55,704 nucleotides of DNA from DAOUBA01 sp034432855. GTDB lineage: Bacteria > Chloroflexota > Anaerolineae > B4-G1. The stretch lies in the NCBI GenBank assembly GCA_034432855.1, contig DAOUBA010000210.1, forward strand, positions 1 through 55,704, written 5' to 3'. Shown in pieces: positions 1 to 8,116 of this stretch (the stretch's first letter is position 1; each line of letters begins with the position of its first letter). The notes under the pieces are model-generated. The model was not told the origin of the DNA, made no database searches, and worked only from the letters and a program-made list of their open reading frames with translations. The translations under genes and the position numbers were made by a program.

Positions 1-477
1 GCTCTAGAGCGCTTTCCCGAACAGGCCCGCCAGCGCGAGGAGATGGCCGCCTGCCTGGAGGAGAGCCTAAGAGAGGTTCCTGGCATTCGTCTCTTGAAGC
101 GCGATCCCCGCCACACTGCCCGCTCGTTCTATCGCTACATCTTTGCCATCCAGCCGGAGGTCTTGGGCGTCGAGCATGATGTGGCCTGTGCAGCTCTGGA
201 AGCCGAGGGCATTCCTTGTTGGGTGGGGTACGAAGCGATGCATCACTACAGCCTCTTTCAGCCGTCCCTTTCGCGGCTGCCGGTGCCCAGCGCCTTCCCT
301 GAGCGTTTCGACTTTGCCAGGATGCACTTTCCCGAGGCCGAGCGCGCCTGTGAGCACGAAGCGATCTGGCTGGATGAGTGCGTTTTCCGCGCGGGCCGTC
401 AGGGTATAGACGACGTCGTGGCTGCTATCCGCAAGATCCAGGCTCATGCCGGGGAGTTAGCGGGGTTCTCGTGGTGA
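1..477 (+). CDS. DegT/DnrJ/EryC1/StrS family aminotransferase, C-terminal part
   Basis: The frame is open from the first base of the window, so the start lies upstream; 158 residues are visible. The stretch FYRYIFAIQPE, the GIPCWVGYEAMHHYSLFQ segment and the terminal pattern of a conserved Glu-rich region (CEHEAIWLDECVF) followed by a short helix (DDVVAAIRKI) are those of the small domain of PLP-dependent sugar aminotransferases, which transfer an amino group to nucleotide-linked 4- or 3-keto sugars. The PLP lysine would lie in the missing N-terminal part. The substrate cannot be told from this fragment. Its neighbour is a convergent glycosyltransferase, in keeping with a cell-surface glycan role. 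The 125 bases after it hold no gene I can see. Confidence 0.8.
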   Translation, partial: ALERFPEQARQREEMAACLEESLREVPGIRLLKRDPRHTARSFYRYIFAIQPEVLGVEHDVACAALEAEGIPCWVGYEAMHHYSLFQPSLSRLPVPSAFPERFDFARMHFPEAERACEHEAIWLDECVFRAGRQGIDDVVAAIRKIQAHAGELAGFSW

Positions 478-602
478 AGCGGCCCACAGGCAGCGTGTTC
501 CTCGACTGCATCCGCTATCCTTCGTCTGCCGAAAACCCGTAGCGTCACACGCTTCATACGGGCGCTGCTGGTGTGGCCCGTGCCGAACCGCGTTTCATCA
601 CG

Positions 603-1559
603 CTATTCCTCTGTCATTTCCGCTTCCATCCGCCGCACCCGGTACAGCGCTTCCTCCAGCATCTTGCGATTCATCCGCACCAAGTCAGCAATCAGGCCGA
701 TCAGACAGACCTGGAAGCCGACGATAAGCAGGATGGCCGCCAGGATCAGCGATTGGATGTGGCCAGCGCCGCCTCGCGGTGAGAACAGGAAGAAGTACAG
801 GAAGCGTAACCCCAACGCTGTGCCGCCGGCGATGAACATCCCCCCGATCGTCGTGAACACCCGCAGCGGCTGGTACATCACGTAGAAACGCACAATGGTG
901 ACGGCGGAGAGAGCCAGGAATGAGGGGATACTGCGAATCAGGCGAGACGGTCGGGTTTGGGGGTTGGTGCGCACCGGGACGTAGATGACCCTCATCTTGC
1001 GCGCACCGGCCTGGATCAACGTCTCCAGGGTGTAGGTATAGTCGCTGAGGACGGTAAGCCGCAGCGCTGCTTCGCGGCTGAAGGCGCGAAAGCCGCTGGT
1101 GGCGTCAGGGATAGGGATGCCCGCTGCGCGCTCAACGACCCAACTACCCAGGCGCTGAAGCCAGCGTTTGAGCGGCGAAAAGTGGGGCAGATCGCCCACG
1201 CCGCGGTCACCCACGACGATGTCGGCCCGGCCCTCCAGAATCGGCTGCACCAGCCGGGCCACTTCCTCTCCCCGGTACTGGTTATCGGCATCGGTGTTGA
1301 CGATGATGTCGGCGCCAGCCTGCAATGCGGCGTCCAACCCGATCGTGAAGGCGCTCGCCAGCCCACAGTTCTGTCTGAGGCGGACGATGTGATGCACGCC
1401 CAACTCGCGCGCCACCCCGGCAGTGCGGTCGGTGGAGCCGTCGTCCACCACCAGAAACTCGATCTCATCCACGCCGGGGATGGAGCACGGCAGGTCGCGG
1501 ATCGTCTGCGGGAGGGTGACCTCTTCGTTGTAGCAGGGGATCTGGATGACCAGTTTCAT
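603..1559 (-). CDS. Family 2 glycosyltransferase, DPM1/GtrB-like, with C-terminal membrane segments
   Basis: A 318-residue GT-A fold glycosyltransferase. The N-terminus IQIPCYNEE, DDGS at residues 39-42 and the DAD metal/nucleotide-sugar site at 90-92 are the classical family 2 signature. After about residue 215 come two hydrophobic segments (about 220-260 and 268-292) and a charged tail, the arrangement of polyprenyl-phosphate hexose synthases (dolichol-phosphate-mannose synthase or GtrB type), which load sugars onto a lipid carrier on the cytoplasmic face. I chose ATG 1559 because it directly precedes the family motif; a longer TTG-initiated frame to 1622 would overlap ksgA. It lies 37 bases downstream of ksgA on the same strand. 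Donor and acceptor are unknown. Confidence 0.85.
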   Translation of the reverse strand: MKLVIQIPCYNEEVTLPQTIRDLPCSIPGVDEIEFLVVDDGSTDRTAGVARELGVHHIVRLRQNCGLASAFTIGLDAALQAGADIIVNTDADNQYRGEEVARLVQPILEGRADIVVGDRGVGDLPHFSPLKRWLQRLGSWVVERAAGIPIPDATSGFRAFSREAALRLTVLSDYTYTLETLIQAGARKMRVIYVPVRTNPQTRPSRLIRSIPSFLALSAVTIVRFYVMYQPLRVFTTIGGMFIAGGTALGLRFLYFFLFSPRGGAGHIQSLILAAILLIVGFQVCLIGLIADLVRMNRKMLEEALYRVRRMEAEMTEE

Positions 1560-1596
1560 CGCTCGTGGCGCTATTCTACCACGCTTCTTCCACCCG

Positions 1597-2463
1597 TCAA
1601 TCTCCACCCAACGCACTGGCAACGGCAGCCCACTCCTCTAGGCTCAGCGTCTCGGCGCGACGGCGCGGGTCAATACCGATCTCTTGCAATCGGGCGGCCA
1701 CCTCGTCCGGTGGGAATCCCAGCCCGGCAGCCAGGGTGTTGCGCAGTTGCTTGCGGCGACGGGCAAAGCCAGCCCGCACGACGCGAAAGAACCCCTCCAC
1801 GTCCTCCACCGGTACAGGCGGCGCGTCATAAGCATCTATCCGCACCACTGCCGACTCGACCTCCGGCGAGGGATAGAAACTCCCCGGCCTGAGGCGAAAG
1901 AGTACCTGGGGACGCCCGTAGAACTGCACGCTCACCGCCAGCAGGCTCATCTCCCCCGGCCGGGCGACGATGCGCTCCGCCACCTCGCGCTGCACGGTGA
2001 TTATCATCCGCTGCGGCCTCACGCGCGCCTCCAACAGGTGGCGCAGCACTGCCGAGGTGATGTAGTAGGGCAGGTTGGCGACGACTTTATAGGGGCCAGG
2101 GGCGAGGGACGAGGGGCTGGATGTGTTGACCAACGCGGCGGGATCGAGGGCCAGGATGTCGCCCTGAATCAATGTAACGTTGTCAAAGCCCGAAAGCACG
2201 CTTTGCAGGATGGGTATCAGCCGCTCGTCGAGTTCGACGGCAATGACGCGCCCGGCTTCGTGCGCCAGCCGTTCGGTTAACGTCCCCAACCCCGCGCCGA
2301 TCTCGAGCACCGTATCACTGCGCGTCAATTCCGCTGCCGTGACGATCTTGTTCAAAGCGGCCCGATCTATGATAAAGTTCTGCCCTAACCCTTTGCTGGG
2401 CCGGATGTTCCACTGCCGCAGTAGCCCGCGCACGTCCATCGGCAGGCTCTCAGGGGATGACAT
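1597..2463 (-). CDS. ksgA: 16S rRNA adenine N6,N6-dimethyltransferase
   Basis: RsmA/KsgA dimethylates two adjacent adenines in the terminal helix of 16S rRNA during late 30S assembly. From ATG 2463 the protein has 288 residues: GLGQNF at 25-30, the SAM-binding EIGAGLGTL from 54, and the catalytic NLPYY at 130-134, then the C-terminal helical domain. ATG 2439 is an alternative start. The gene overlaps the end of the upstream yabE-like gene by 14 bases; yabE-ksgA adjacency is also known from Firmicutes. Odd: residues about 113-124, rich in Ser, Pro and Gly, sit between the acidic motif IV region and NLPYY and look like an in-frame insertion from repetitive DNA. Confidence 0.95.
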   Translation of the reverse strand: MSSPESLPMDVRGLLRQWNIRPSKGLGQNFIIDRAALNKIVTAAELTRSDTVLEIGAGLGTLTERLAHEAGRVIAVELDERLIPILQSVLSGFDNVTLIQGDILALDPAALVNTSSPSSLAPGPYKVVANLPYYITSAVLRHLLEARVRPQRMIITVQREVAERIVARPGEMSLLAVSVQFYGRPQVLFRLRPGSFYPSPEVESAVVRIDAYDAPPVPVEDVEGFFRVVRAGFARRRKQLRNTLAAGLGFPPDEVAARLQEIGIDPRRRAETLSLEEWAAVASALGGD

Positions 2464-3883
2464 AGTTGATCTGGTGGGCAGGCGGCACGGGCGTGAGCAG
2501 GTAGACGTCCACCCAGCGATACCACAGCACCAGATTGTCGTCGTCGTAGCCCAGGTCAATGCGCCGCCCTTTGATCGCGCCGCCGGTATCGCCAGCGATG
2601 CCCACTCCGTAGCCCGGCACGTAGACGTGAGTACGCAGGTTGATCACGCGCGGGTCCACGGCGACGATGCCAAAGCGCATCTGCATCCCCGTGCGCGTGC
2701 GCCCGTACCAGGGACTCGTGCGTGGCGTGCCGGCAGTCGAGGCGGAGTACGAGGTTGCCAGCATGCGGATCTTGCGCCAATACTCGATTGGGCCGGCAGG
2801 CGTTTCTAGTGTGCGCACGACGATTTGCGTGCCGTAGCCCATCACCTTCGTCGTCGGCGGGACGGCGACGTACTCGCCGTCCACCGTGCGGGTGACCTCG
2901 TTGCCGTCCTCGTAGCGCACGCGGATGCGCCGCTCAAAGACGCCGCGCGCTCCTTCCTGGATCACGCGCTGGTTGTCAATCTCCAGCGCCGGGTCAGGCT
3001 GCCAGACCGTCTCGAAGGGGATTGGAGCCTGCTCGATCTCGAAACGCTCGCTGACACGTACGACCTTAACGGTGGCCTCTTGCCCCAGTGGCGCGTCGAG
3101 CCCTGGCACGGTATAGTCCTGGCCCATGAGCACGACGTTCAGGTCGGCCAGCACCTCGTCTACGCGTTCGCGGTGCGTGCGGGTGCGCAATGTGCGCCCG
3201 TCCACGAGCACTGTCACCGGTATGGAACGATTAATCCGAACAGTCAGCCCGGCCTGCACACGCTCGCCCAATCCCGGCTCGACATAGTCGGCCAGATAGA
3301 GCGTCAATCCAGTGCGACGCAGCGCCTCCCCCACGGTAGAGGCAGTAGTGTAGAGCGTCGTGAGCCGTCCATCTTCATTGACGGTGAGGGGCACAGCGCG
3401 GCGGACGACGATATGGACAGGTTCGGGGTCGGAGGCCGCCGGACCGGGCATCAAGGAGCCCTCTACTTCCACCTCGTCATAGGGCATGACCGAGACACGC
3501 GCTTCCTGCAAGACCCCCTCGACCGTCGTCTGATGCGTGTAGAACAGCGCGTTGTGCCCGTCGGCGTGGATGTATACCGGGCGCGCCCGTTGCACATTCA
3601 CGGTCATCCCCCGCACGAGCATGGTATCGAGATCGGTCGGGACGACGCGATCCTCCGGCCGTAGGGTGAAGCCGAGATCCAGCAACAGCGCGCCGACGGT
3701 GGCCTGATGGGTGAACAGCCGCCGCGATCGCCCATCTACCACCAGCGTAACCGGTGTAAGCGTGTTCAGGTAGCCGATCGCGATCGCGCTGATGACGAAT
3801 ATCGTCGCCAGCAGAGTGGCGAGCGTCTTGAGGGCACGCAGTGTGTATAGGGGTTTGAATGGAGCAGTCGCCGTTCTATCCAT
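2450..3883 (-). CDS. YabE/RpfB-like cell-wall protein: DUF348 repeats, G5 and 3D domains
   Basis: A 477-residue exported protein. A basic N-terminus and one hydrophobic segment (about residues 20-42) form a signal anchor. Three ubiquitin-like DUF348 repeats follow (units of the type PVTLVVDGRSR and PVYIHADGHN, about 45-250), then a G5 domain (about 280-345, ending YGTQIVVRTLE) and a C-terminal 3D domain (about 365-455) with the characteristic acidic residues in VAVDP, GDTGG and RRIDLGY. 3D domains resemble MltA-type lytic transglycosylase folds, and G5 binds cell-wall polymers, so a role in peptidoglycan remodelling outside the membrane is likely. The start is the ATG at 3883; I see no strong ribosome binding site. 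Directly upstream lie a hairpin and the SRP RNA. Confidence 0.85.
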   Translation of the reverse strand: MDRTATAPFKPLYTLRALKTLATLLATIFVISAIAIGYLNTLTPVTLVVDGRSRRLFTHQATVGALLLDLGFTLRPEDRVVPTDLDTMLVRGMTVNVQRARPVYIHADGHNALFYTHQTTVEGVLQEARVSVMPYDEVEVEGSLMPGPAASDPEPVHIVVRRAVPLTVNEDGRLTTLYTTASTVGEALRRTGLTLYLADYVEPGLGERVQAGLTVRINRSIPVTVLVDGRTLRTRTHRERVDEVLADLNVVLMGQDYTVPGLDAPLGQEATVKVVRVSERFEIEQAPIPFETVWQPDPALEIDNQRVIQEGARGVFERRIRVRYEDGNEVTRTVDGEYVAVPPTTKVMGYGTQIVVRTLETPAGPIEYWRKIRMLATSYSASTAGTPRTSPWYGRTRTGMQMRFGIVAVDPRVINLRTHVYVPGYGVGIAGDTGGAIKGRRIDLGYDDDNLVLWYRWVDVYLLTPVPPAHQINYVIP

Positions 3884-3897
3884 ACGCTCTGCGCAGA

Positions 3898-3926
3898 GGA
3901 GGCGGCCAGTCAGACTTGCCGCCTCC
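3898..3926 (-). terminator. GC-rich hairpin between SRP RNA and yabE-like gene
   Basis: Two 9-base arms (GGAGGCGGC and GCCGCCTCC, read on plus) separated by 11 bases lie between the 3' end of the SRP RNA and the ATG of the downstream gene. There is no clear U-run, so it may be a weak terminator, a processing signal or a leader hairpin. Confidence 0.4.
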
Positions 3927-3943
3927 CATTGTGGATCGAATGT

Positions 3944-4212
3944 GGTCGTGCACCCCCCTTCGAATCGAAACCACCCGCCTTACCGCAACCCGTTGGCTCC
4001 GGCCAGGCACCCCTGCGGCGCCCAGGAGGGCCTTCTTACCGTTGCTTCCTTCCGGACCTGGCGGGGTTCGAAGGTTCCTGCCGCGCAGGACCCAGCCTTC
4101 GACGCCGCCCGATTGCGGCAGCCACGACCGGCCCGACCCTCGGGGGGGAGTTCGACCCCGCTATGGCGGATTGCGGGTACAGGGCACCGCCGGCTCCCCG
4201 TCTAGCACGACC
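3944..4212 (-). ncRNA. ffs: Signal recognition particle RNA, large bacterial type
   Basis: Read on minus, the 5' part contains GTGCTAGACGGGGAG, GGTGCCCTGT and CAATCCGC, as in the Alu domain of Bacillus scRNA; the middle carries GGGTCCTGCGC; and domain IV, the Ffh-binding tip, has CAGGTCCGGAAGGAAGCA. The 3' end GGTGCACGACC pairs with the 5' end through eight bases (GGTCGTGC with GCACGACC), which fixes the limits and gives 269 nt, close to the usual length of about 270 for the large class. The RNA works with Ffh and FtsY in co-translational membrane targeting. The exact ends are inferred from pairing. Confidence 0.93.
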
Positions 4213-4259
4213 GGCATCATGCTACCGCAAGGGAAGCGAAATGTCAAACGTAACTACTC

Positions 4260-4347
4260 TGTCATTGCGAGGGCGCGGAGCGCCCGAAGCAATCTCCGAG
4301 AGATGGAATGAGATGGCTTCGCCGCCGAAGGCTCGCTCGCAATGACA
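4260..4347. repeat. Palindromic repeat element with 12-bp terminal inverted repeats
   Basis: TGTCATTGCGAG at 4260-4271 is matched by its perfect reverse complement CTCGCAATGACA at 4336-4347. The interior contains further GC-rich complementary stretches (GAAGCAATCTCC and GAGATGGCTTC). This is the form of a REP/MITE-like intergenic element. It lies between the divergent SRP RNA and mutL. Confidence 0.7.
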
Positions 4348-4399
4348 GCATTGGGCGCTGGTATGTCAAGGTTGGGCCACCAGGCTGAGTAGTAATCTT

Positions 4400-4427
4400 T
4401 TGCGCGGCCCGCATTGTGTGATAAAAT
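4400..4427 (+). promoter_or_regulatory. Candidate promoter for mutL
   Basis: TTGCGC, a 16-base spacer and TAAAAT lie 18 bases upstream of the mutL start; GGAGG follows, six bases before the ATG. Assigned by eye from consensus. Confidence 0.45.
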
Positions 4428-4445
4428 GACGCCCGGAGGCCGCCA

Positions 4446-6191
4446 ATGACCATTCACGTACTCCCCGAGGACGTCGCTTCCCAGATCGCCGCGGGCGAAG
4501 TAGTCGAACGTCCCGCGTCCGTGGTCAAAGAACTGGTCGAAAATAGCATAGACGCCGGTGCGCGCGACATCCAGGTGGAGACGCGCCAGGGCGGGAAGCA
4601 GTTCATCCGCGTGAGCGACGACGGCAGCGGCATCCCCGCCGCCGAAGTCGAACTGGCCTTCCGGCGCCATTCGACCAGCAAGTTGCGCACGGCTGAGGAC
4701 CTCACGCGCATCACCACGCTGGGCTTTCGTGGCGAGGCGCTGGCCTCCATCGCCGCCGTCAGCCGGGTCACCTTTGTGACGCGCGCGGCCGGGGAGCCGG
4801 TGGGCGCGCTCCTGCGCCTGGAGGGCGGGCGCGTGGTGACCCGCCAGGAGAGCGGTCGCCCGGCGGGCACGGCGATCACGGTCGAAGACCTCTTCTTCAA
4901 CGTCCCCGCCCGCCGCAAATTCCTGCGCTCCGACCAGACCGAGCGCGGCCACATTGATGGCTGGCTCACTCGCTACGCGCTGGCCTATCCACACCTGCGC
5001 TTCACCCTCAGCCACGATGGACGGCTGGTGTTCCAGTCCCCCGGCAACGGCCGGCTGCGCGACGTGCTGGTCGCCGTCTACGGGCTGGAAGTGGGGGCGG
5101 CCTTGCTCGACATCGTTGACGAAGCGGACTCGGTGATCCGCGTGACCGGCTTTGCCAGCCCTCCTTCGATGCACCGCGCCAATCGCGGCTATATCACGCT
5201 TTTCGTCAATGGGCGCTGGGTGCAGGACGCCCGCCTGACCTATGCGGTGATCCAGGCGTATCACACGTTGCTCCCGACCGGGCGCTACCCGCTGGCGGTG
5301 GTGATGGTGCAGGTGCCGCCGGAAGACGTGGACGTAAATGTACATCCGGCGAAAGCGGAGGTGCGTTTCCGTGACAGCGATGGTGTCTTTCGCGCTGTGC
5401 AGAAAACATTGCGCCGCACGCTGCTGGAACGTTCTCCCGTGCCCATCGCTGCTCACACACCGGCGGCCTGGCTGGCGTCGCCCGCTCATGGTCGCGAGGA
5501 GCGCCTGGAGCGGCTCGCTGCACTTCAGCCGCGCCCTGCCAGTGAGCAATTGCGCTTCGAGGAGCGGCCTGCTATGGCGGCGCCCGCTGAAAGCGCGCTT
5601 ACGTCCTCTGAGGAGCGACTGCCGCCTTTGCGCGTGGTCGGGCAGTTGGGCGCGACCTACATCGTGGCCGAAGGCCCGACGGGGATGTACCTCATAGACC
5701 AGCACGCCGCGCACGAGCGGGTGTTGTTCGAGCGGCTGCTGGCAGAGCGCGAGCGGGCGGCGGTGGCGACACAGGCGCTTTTGGAGCCGCTGCCGGTGGA
5801 ACTCGGACCCGAGGCAGCAACCCTGCTGGAAGAGCAATCGGAGGCGCTGGAGAGCCTGGGCTTTCGCGTGGAGCCGTTCGGTGGGACGACCTTTCTGGTG
5901 CGCGCGCTCCCGACCATCGTGGCGCAGGAGAGCCCGCGCGCGGTGCTGGAGGATGTGGCGGTGGCGCTGGCGATGGGCGACGCGCCGTTGGGTGACACCG
6001 TCGAGGAGGCGGTGGCGCGCCAGGTGTGCAAGCGCGCGGCGGTCAAGGCCGGGCAGGTCTTGGCGCAGGCGGAGATGGAAGAACTGGTGCGGGCGCTGGA
6101 GCGGTGTGCCAGCCCGCGCACCTGCCCGCACGGCCGGCCCACCATGATTCATCTCAGCGTCGAGCAATTAGCAAAAGAGTTTGGGCGGTAG
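4446..6191 (+). CDS. mutL: DNA mismatch repair protein MutL with endonuclease site
   Basis: MutL couples mismatch recognition by MutS to strand nicking and excision. The 581-residue protein has the GHKL ATPase motifs near the N-terminus (ELVENSIDAGA, DDGSGI, GFRGEAL) and the transducer segment GRWVQD. The C-terminal dimerization domain has the metal-dependent endonuclease motif DQHAAHERVLFE (from residue 418), matching DQHA-x2-E-x4-E, plus CKRAAVKAG and CPHGRP near the end. So this is the nicking type found in bacteria without MutH, not the E. coli type. The start ATG has GGAGG six bases upstream. No mutS is in the window. A short AC-linker of low conservation lies at about 340-395. Confidence 0.97.
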   Translation: MTIHVLPEDVASQIAAGEVVERPASVVKELVENSIDAGARDIQVETRQGGKQFIRVSDDGSGIPAAEVELAFRRHSTSKLRTAEDLTRITTLGFRGEALASIAAVSRVTFVTRAAGEPVGALLRLEGGRVVTRQESGRPAGTAITVEDLFFNVPARRKFLRSDQTERGHIDGWLTRYALAYPHLRFTLSHDGRLVFQSPGNGRLRDVLVAVYGLEVGAALLDIVDEADSVIRVTGFASPPSMHRANRGYITLFVNGRWVQDARLTYAVIQAYHTLLPTGRYPLAVVMVQVPPEDVDVNVHPAKAEVRFRDSDGVFRAVQKTLRRTLLERSPVPIAAHTPAAWLASPAHGREERLERLAALQPRPASEQLRFEERPAMAAPAESALTSSEERLPPLRVVGQLGATYIVAEGPTGMYLIDQHAAHERVLFERLLAERERAAVATQALLEPLPVELGPEAATLLEEQSEALESLGFRVEPFGGTTFLVRALPTIVAQESPRAVLEDVAVALAMGDAPLGDTVEEAVARQVCKRAAVKAGQVLAQAEMEELVRALERCASPRTCPHGRPTMIHLSVEQLAKEFGR

Positions 6192-6268
6192 GTGCAGGAT
6201 GCAAGATGCAAGATGCAAGATGCAAGAGGCAAGAGGCAGGAAGCAAGAGGCAGGAAGCAAGAGGCACG
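6192..6268 (+). repeat. Tandem heptad repeat after mutL
   Basis: Starting at the mutL stop codon, a 7-base unit of the form GCAAGAT or GCAAGAG, with GCAGGAA variants, is repeated about ten times. Homopurine-rich strand; no ORF of note. Such arrays arise by slippage and are common between genes in this type of genome. Confidence 0.8.
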
Positions 6269-6323
6269 GAACACGCAATACGTAATGCGTAAGAGACCGA
6301 TATCCCCAACTACGCCGCTGCTC

Positions 6324-7067
6324 CTATCTCCACAAGAACCACTCCGCAATCGGATAGCCCCATAGCAGCGTGATCACGGCCCCGGCGACCAGGAACGGCC
6401 CATAAGGGATGTGATCGCGTAACCGCCGCACGCGGGCGACGAGCAAAACCAGGCTGACGGCTGCGCCGATGAGGATCGCCAGCGTCACCGCCTCGATCAC
6501 CAACGGGAAACCGGTGGCGAGGCCGATGAACGCTGCCAGTTTCACGTCTCCGCCGCCCAAAGCTCCGCTGCCGAACAAGGCATTCCCCACGAGCGCCGCG
6601 AGCAGGAAAAAGACGAAGGCGACGGCTCCGCCAAGCAACGCGCTTTGCCAGGTTATCCCTGGGATCACGAAACTGGCTGCGATGGCGATGAGGATGGCCG
6701 GGTACGTGACCACGTTGAGAATCAGCCGCCGCTCGATATCGGTGATGAGGATGAGGGTAAAGGCAGCGAAGTAAACGAGGTAGAAGGCCAGTTTGACCGC
6801 GGGACCGAGGGCGATCCAGAGATAGCCGTAGGCCACCGCCAGCCCCAGTTCGACCAGTGGGTAACGCCAGCGGATTGGGGCACCGCAGGAGGGGCACTTG
6901 TGACGATCGGCCAGATACACCGGCAACGCCAGCCATTGCCACCAGGGACGCACCCGCCCGCAGTAGGGGCAGTGGGGACGGGTCAACCGTCGCACCGGCA
7001 GGTCGCTGCCGAGTTGGTTGAGTAGGCCCCCAACCAGCACGCCGAGGAGCACAAAGAGGATGAGCAT
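6324..7067 (-). CDS. Prepilin peptidase / N-methyltransferase (A24 family)
   Basis: An inner-membrane aspartic protease that cleaves type IV prepilin-like leaders and methylates the new N-terminus. The 247-residue protein begins with a membrane helix, followed by the cytosolic domain with two Cys pairs (CPYC about 33-36 and CPSC about 58-61) that define the zinc-binding methylase part, then six or so membrane segments. The two catalytic aspartates sit in ITDIERR and in GGGDVKL. No pilin or pilus ATPase genes are nearby, so the client proteins are elsewhere. The start ATG has no ribosome binding site; instead a TATAAT box lies eight bases upstream, suggesting a leaderless message. Confidence 0.93.
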   Translation of the reverse strand: MLILFVLLGVLVGGLLNQLGSDLPVRRLTRPHCPYCGRVRPWWQWLALPVYLADRHKCPSCGAPIRWRYPLVELGLAVAYGYLWIALGPAVKLAFYLVYFAAFTLILITDIERRLILNVVTYPAILIAIAASFVIPGITWQSALLGGAVAFVFFLLAALVGNALFGSGALGGGDVKLAAFIGLATGFPLVIEAVTLAILIGAAVSLVLLVARVRRLRDHIPYGPFLVAGAVITLLWGYPIAEWFLWR

Positions 7068-7075
7068 TGTGGGGA

Positions 7076-7104
7076 ATTATATATGACAAATGATAAATGG
7101 ACAA
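7076..7104 (-). promoter_or_regulatory. Promoter of the prepilin peptidase gene, close to the ATG
   Basis: On minus: TTGTCC, 17 bases, TATAAT, then only eight bases before the ATG at 7067. Transcription starting 6-8 bases after the -10 box would begin at or next to the start codon. Confidence 0.6.
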
Positions 7105-7125
7105 ATGGCGAATGACCAGGTTGTG

Positions 7126-8004
7126 TCAGGGGAGGGTAACAGAGACGACAGAGGGGACGGGGACGAAGGAATCAATCGCGAGCGATTTTCCGCCTGCGTT
7201 CAGCCATAGCCCGGTGGAATAGCCACCGTCGAGGTTGAGCGCCACATCTATCTCGAGATCGGATGTTGCCAGGAACACCGCCATTTGATGCAGGCTGAGG
7301 AAGCCGCGCGGTGCCACGATGAAGAGGATACGCCCGTCGAAATCCTGCGCCACGACGGTGCGGCGAGCGCGGGCGCCCTCGTCGGCGTCGGCGGGAAAGC
7401 CCATCACGCCGCCCGGCTTGACCAGCACCGGGAACGACATCACTGCCTGCACCAGCGGCTCGGCGGGGTTGTAGGGCCGCTCACGGAGCCAGCGCACACT
7501 CACCCGGCCGCCGGCGTCAACGGCGAACAGCCCGGCATAGTCGCCATAAGGCACGCCCCACACCCGCCCATCGCTCACCAGCAGGCAGGCGGTCTGGTTT
7601 TCGGGGGTAAAGTAGCCGCCGTTGACGAGCAGGAGCGGCTGCAGGGAGTCGGCCCAGCCACTCACCGGGCGCGGCGCGGCGGGGTCGTAGTGAACGCGGA
7701 AACGCACCCGGTCAGGATCGAGGCGCACGATCGTCAGCCGTTCGACGCTGCTCGCGCCAGGCTGTGCGACGCCACTTCCGTCGGCCGGCACGTTCATCTG
7801 GCGCAATTCGACACCCGGCAAGAGCATCTGCCAACCGGTATCGGGGGGGGCGGGGGTAGGGGTGGGCCACGGCGTCTGAGAGAGCAGCGGGGTCGGTGTC
7901 GGGGTAGGGGTAGGGGGAGGCGAAAGCAGAGCGCAACCTGATACCAGGAGTAGACAACAGAAGAGACAAACTGGTAGACTCAGTAGATCAAGATAGGTGT
8001 CCAA
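7126..8004 (-). CDS. Lipoprotein with phosphodiester glycosidase (NAGPA, DUF2233) domain
   Basis: The N-terminus is a signal peptide ending in the lipobox LLVSGC, followed by a Pro/Thr linker (SPPPTPTPTPTP), then a roughly 220-residue domain with VNGGYF, VSDGRVWG and the C-terminal NLDGGYSTGLWL, the pattern of NAGPA/DUF2233 proteins related to N-acetylglucosamine-1-phosphodiester alpha-N-acetylglucosaminidase. A cell-surface hydrolase acting on glycan or phosphodiester substrates is likely. No in-frame ATG lies near the signal peptide; I propose TTG at 8004, as longer frames would run through a palindromic repeat and into the upstream gene. The real start is uncertain. It follows the macroglobulin gene on the same strand. 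Confidence 0.8.
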   Translation of the reverse strand: MDTYLDLLSLPVCLFCCLLLVSGCALLSPPPTPTPTPTPLLSQTPWPTPTPAPPDTGWQMLLPGVELRQMNVPADGSGVAQPGASSVERLTIVRLDPDRVRFRVHYDPAAPRPVSGWADSLQPLLLVNGGYFTPENQTACLLVSDGRVWGVPYGDYAGLFAVDAGGRVSVRWLRERPYNPAEPLVQAVMSFPVLVKPGGVMGFPADADEGARARRTVVAQDFDGRILFIVAPRGFLSLHQMAVFLATSDLEIDVALNLDGGYSTGLWLNAGGKSLAIDSFVPVPSVVSVTLP

Positions 8005-8030
8005 TCGGGGTGAGATTTGCCATTCATGCT

Positions 8031-8110
8031 CCCTAACCCCATCCCGCGCCCCTCCCCTTCCCCCCGCCGGCGGGGGGAAGGGGAGGAGGATAAAGGGGGA
8101 GGGGTTAGGG
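8031..8110. repeat. GC-rich palindromic element with a 36-bp perfect palindrome
   Basis: The outer ends CCCTAACCCC (8031-8040) and GGGGTTAGGG (8101-8110) are inverted repeats. Inside, two directly abutting 18-base arms (8051-8068, 8069-8086) form a perfect palindrome of C/G runs. A related element with 18-base arms lies at 22203-22240. It separates the macroglobulin gene from the NAGPA lipoprotein gene. Confidence 0.75.
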
Positions 8111-8116
8111 GATATG

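Noticed and set aside
1..477. A complete nucleotide-sugar pathway with the aminotransferase, glycosyltransferase and RmlC-like protein
   Set aside because: The three genes are not neighbours and the other steps are missing, so no pathway can be claimed.
4001..4097. A short 4.5S-type SRP RNA
   Set aside because: The sequence upstream matches the Alu domain of the large type, and the far ends pair, so the longer RNA is preferred.
4254..6167. A 637-codon open frame on the strand opposite mutL
   Set aside because: It is the antisense shadow of mutL, rich in His, Arg and Gln with no recognizable domain; long antisense frames are expected at this GC content.
6192..6268. Short repeats that might be taken for a CRISPR array
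   Set aside because: The unit is only seven bases and there are no spacers; no cas genes are in the window.
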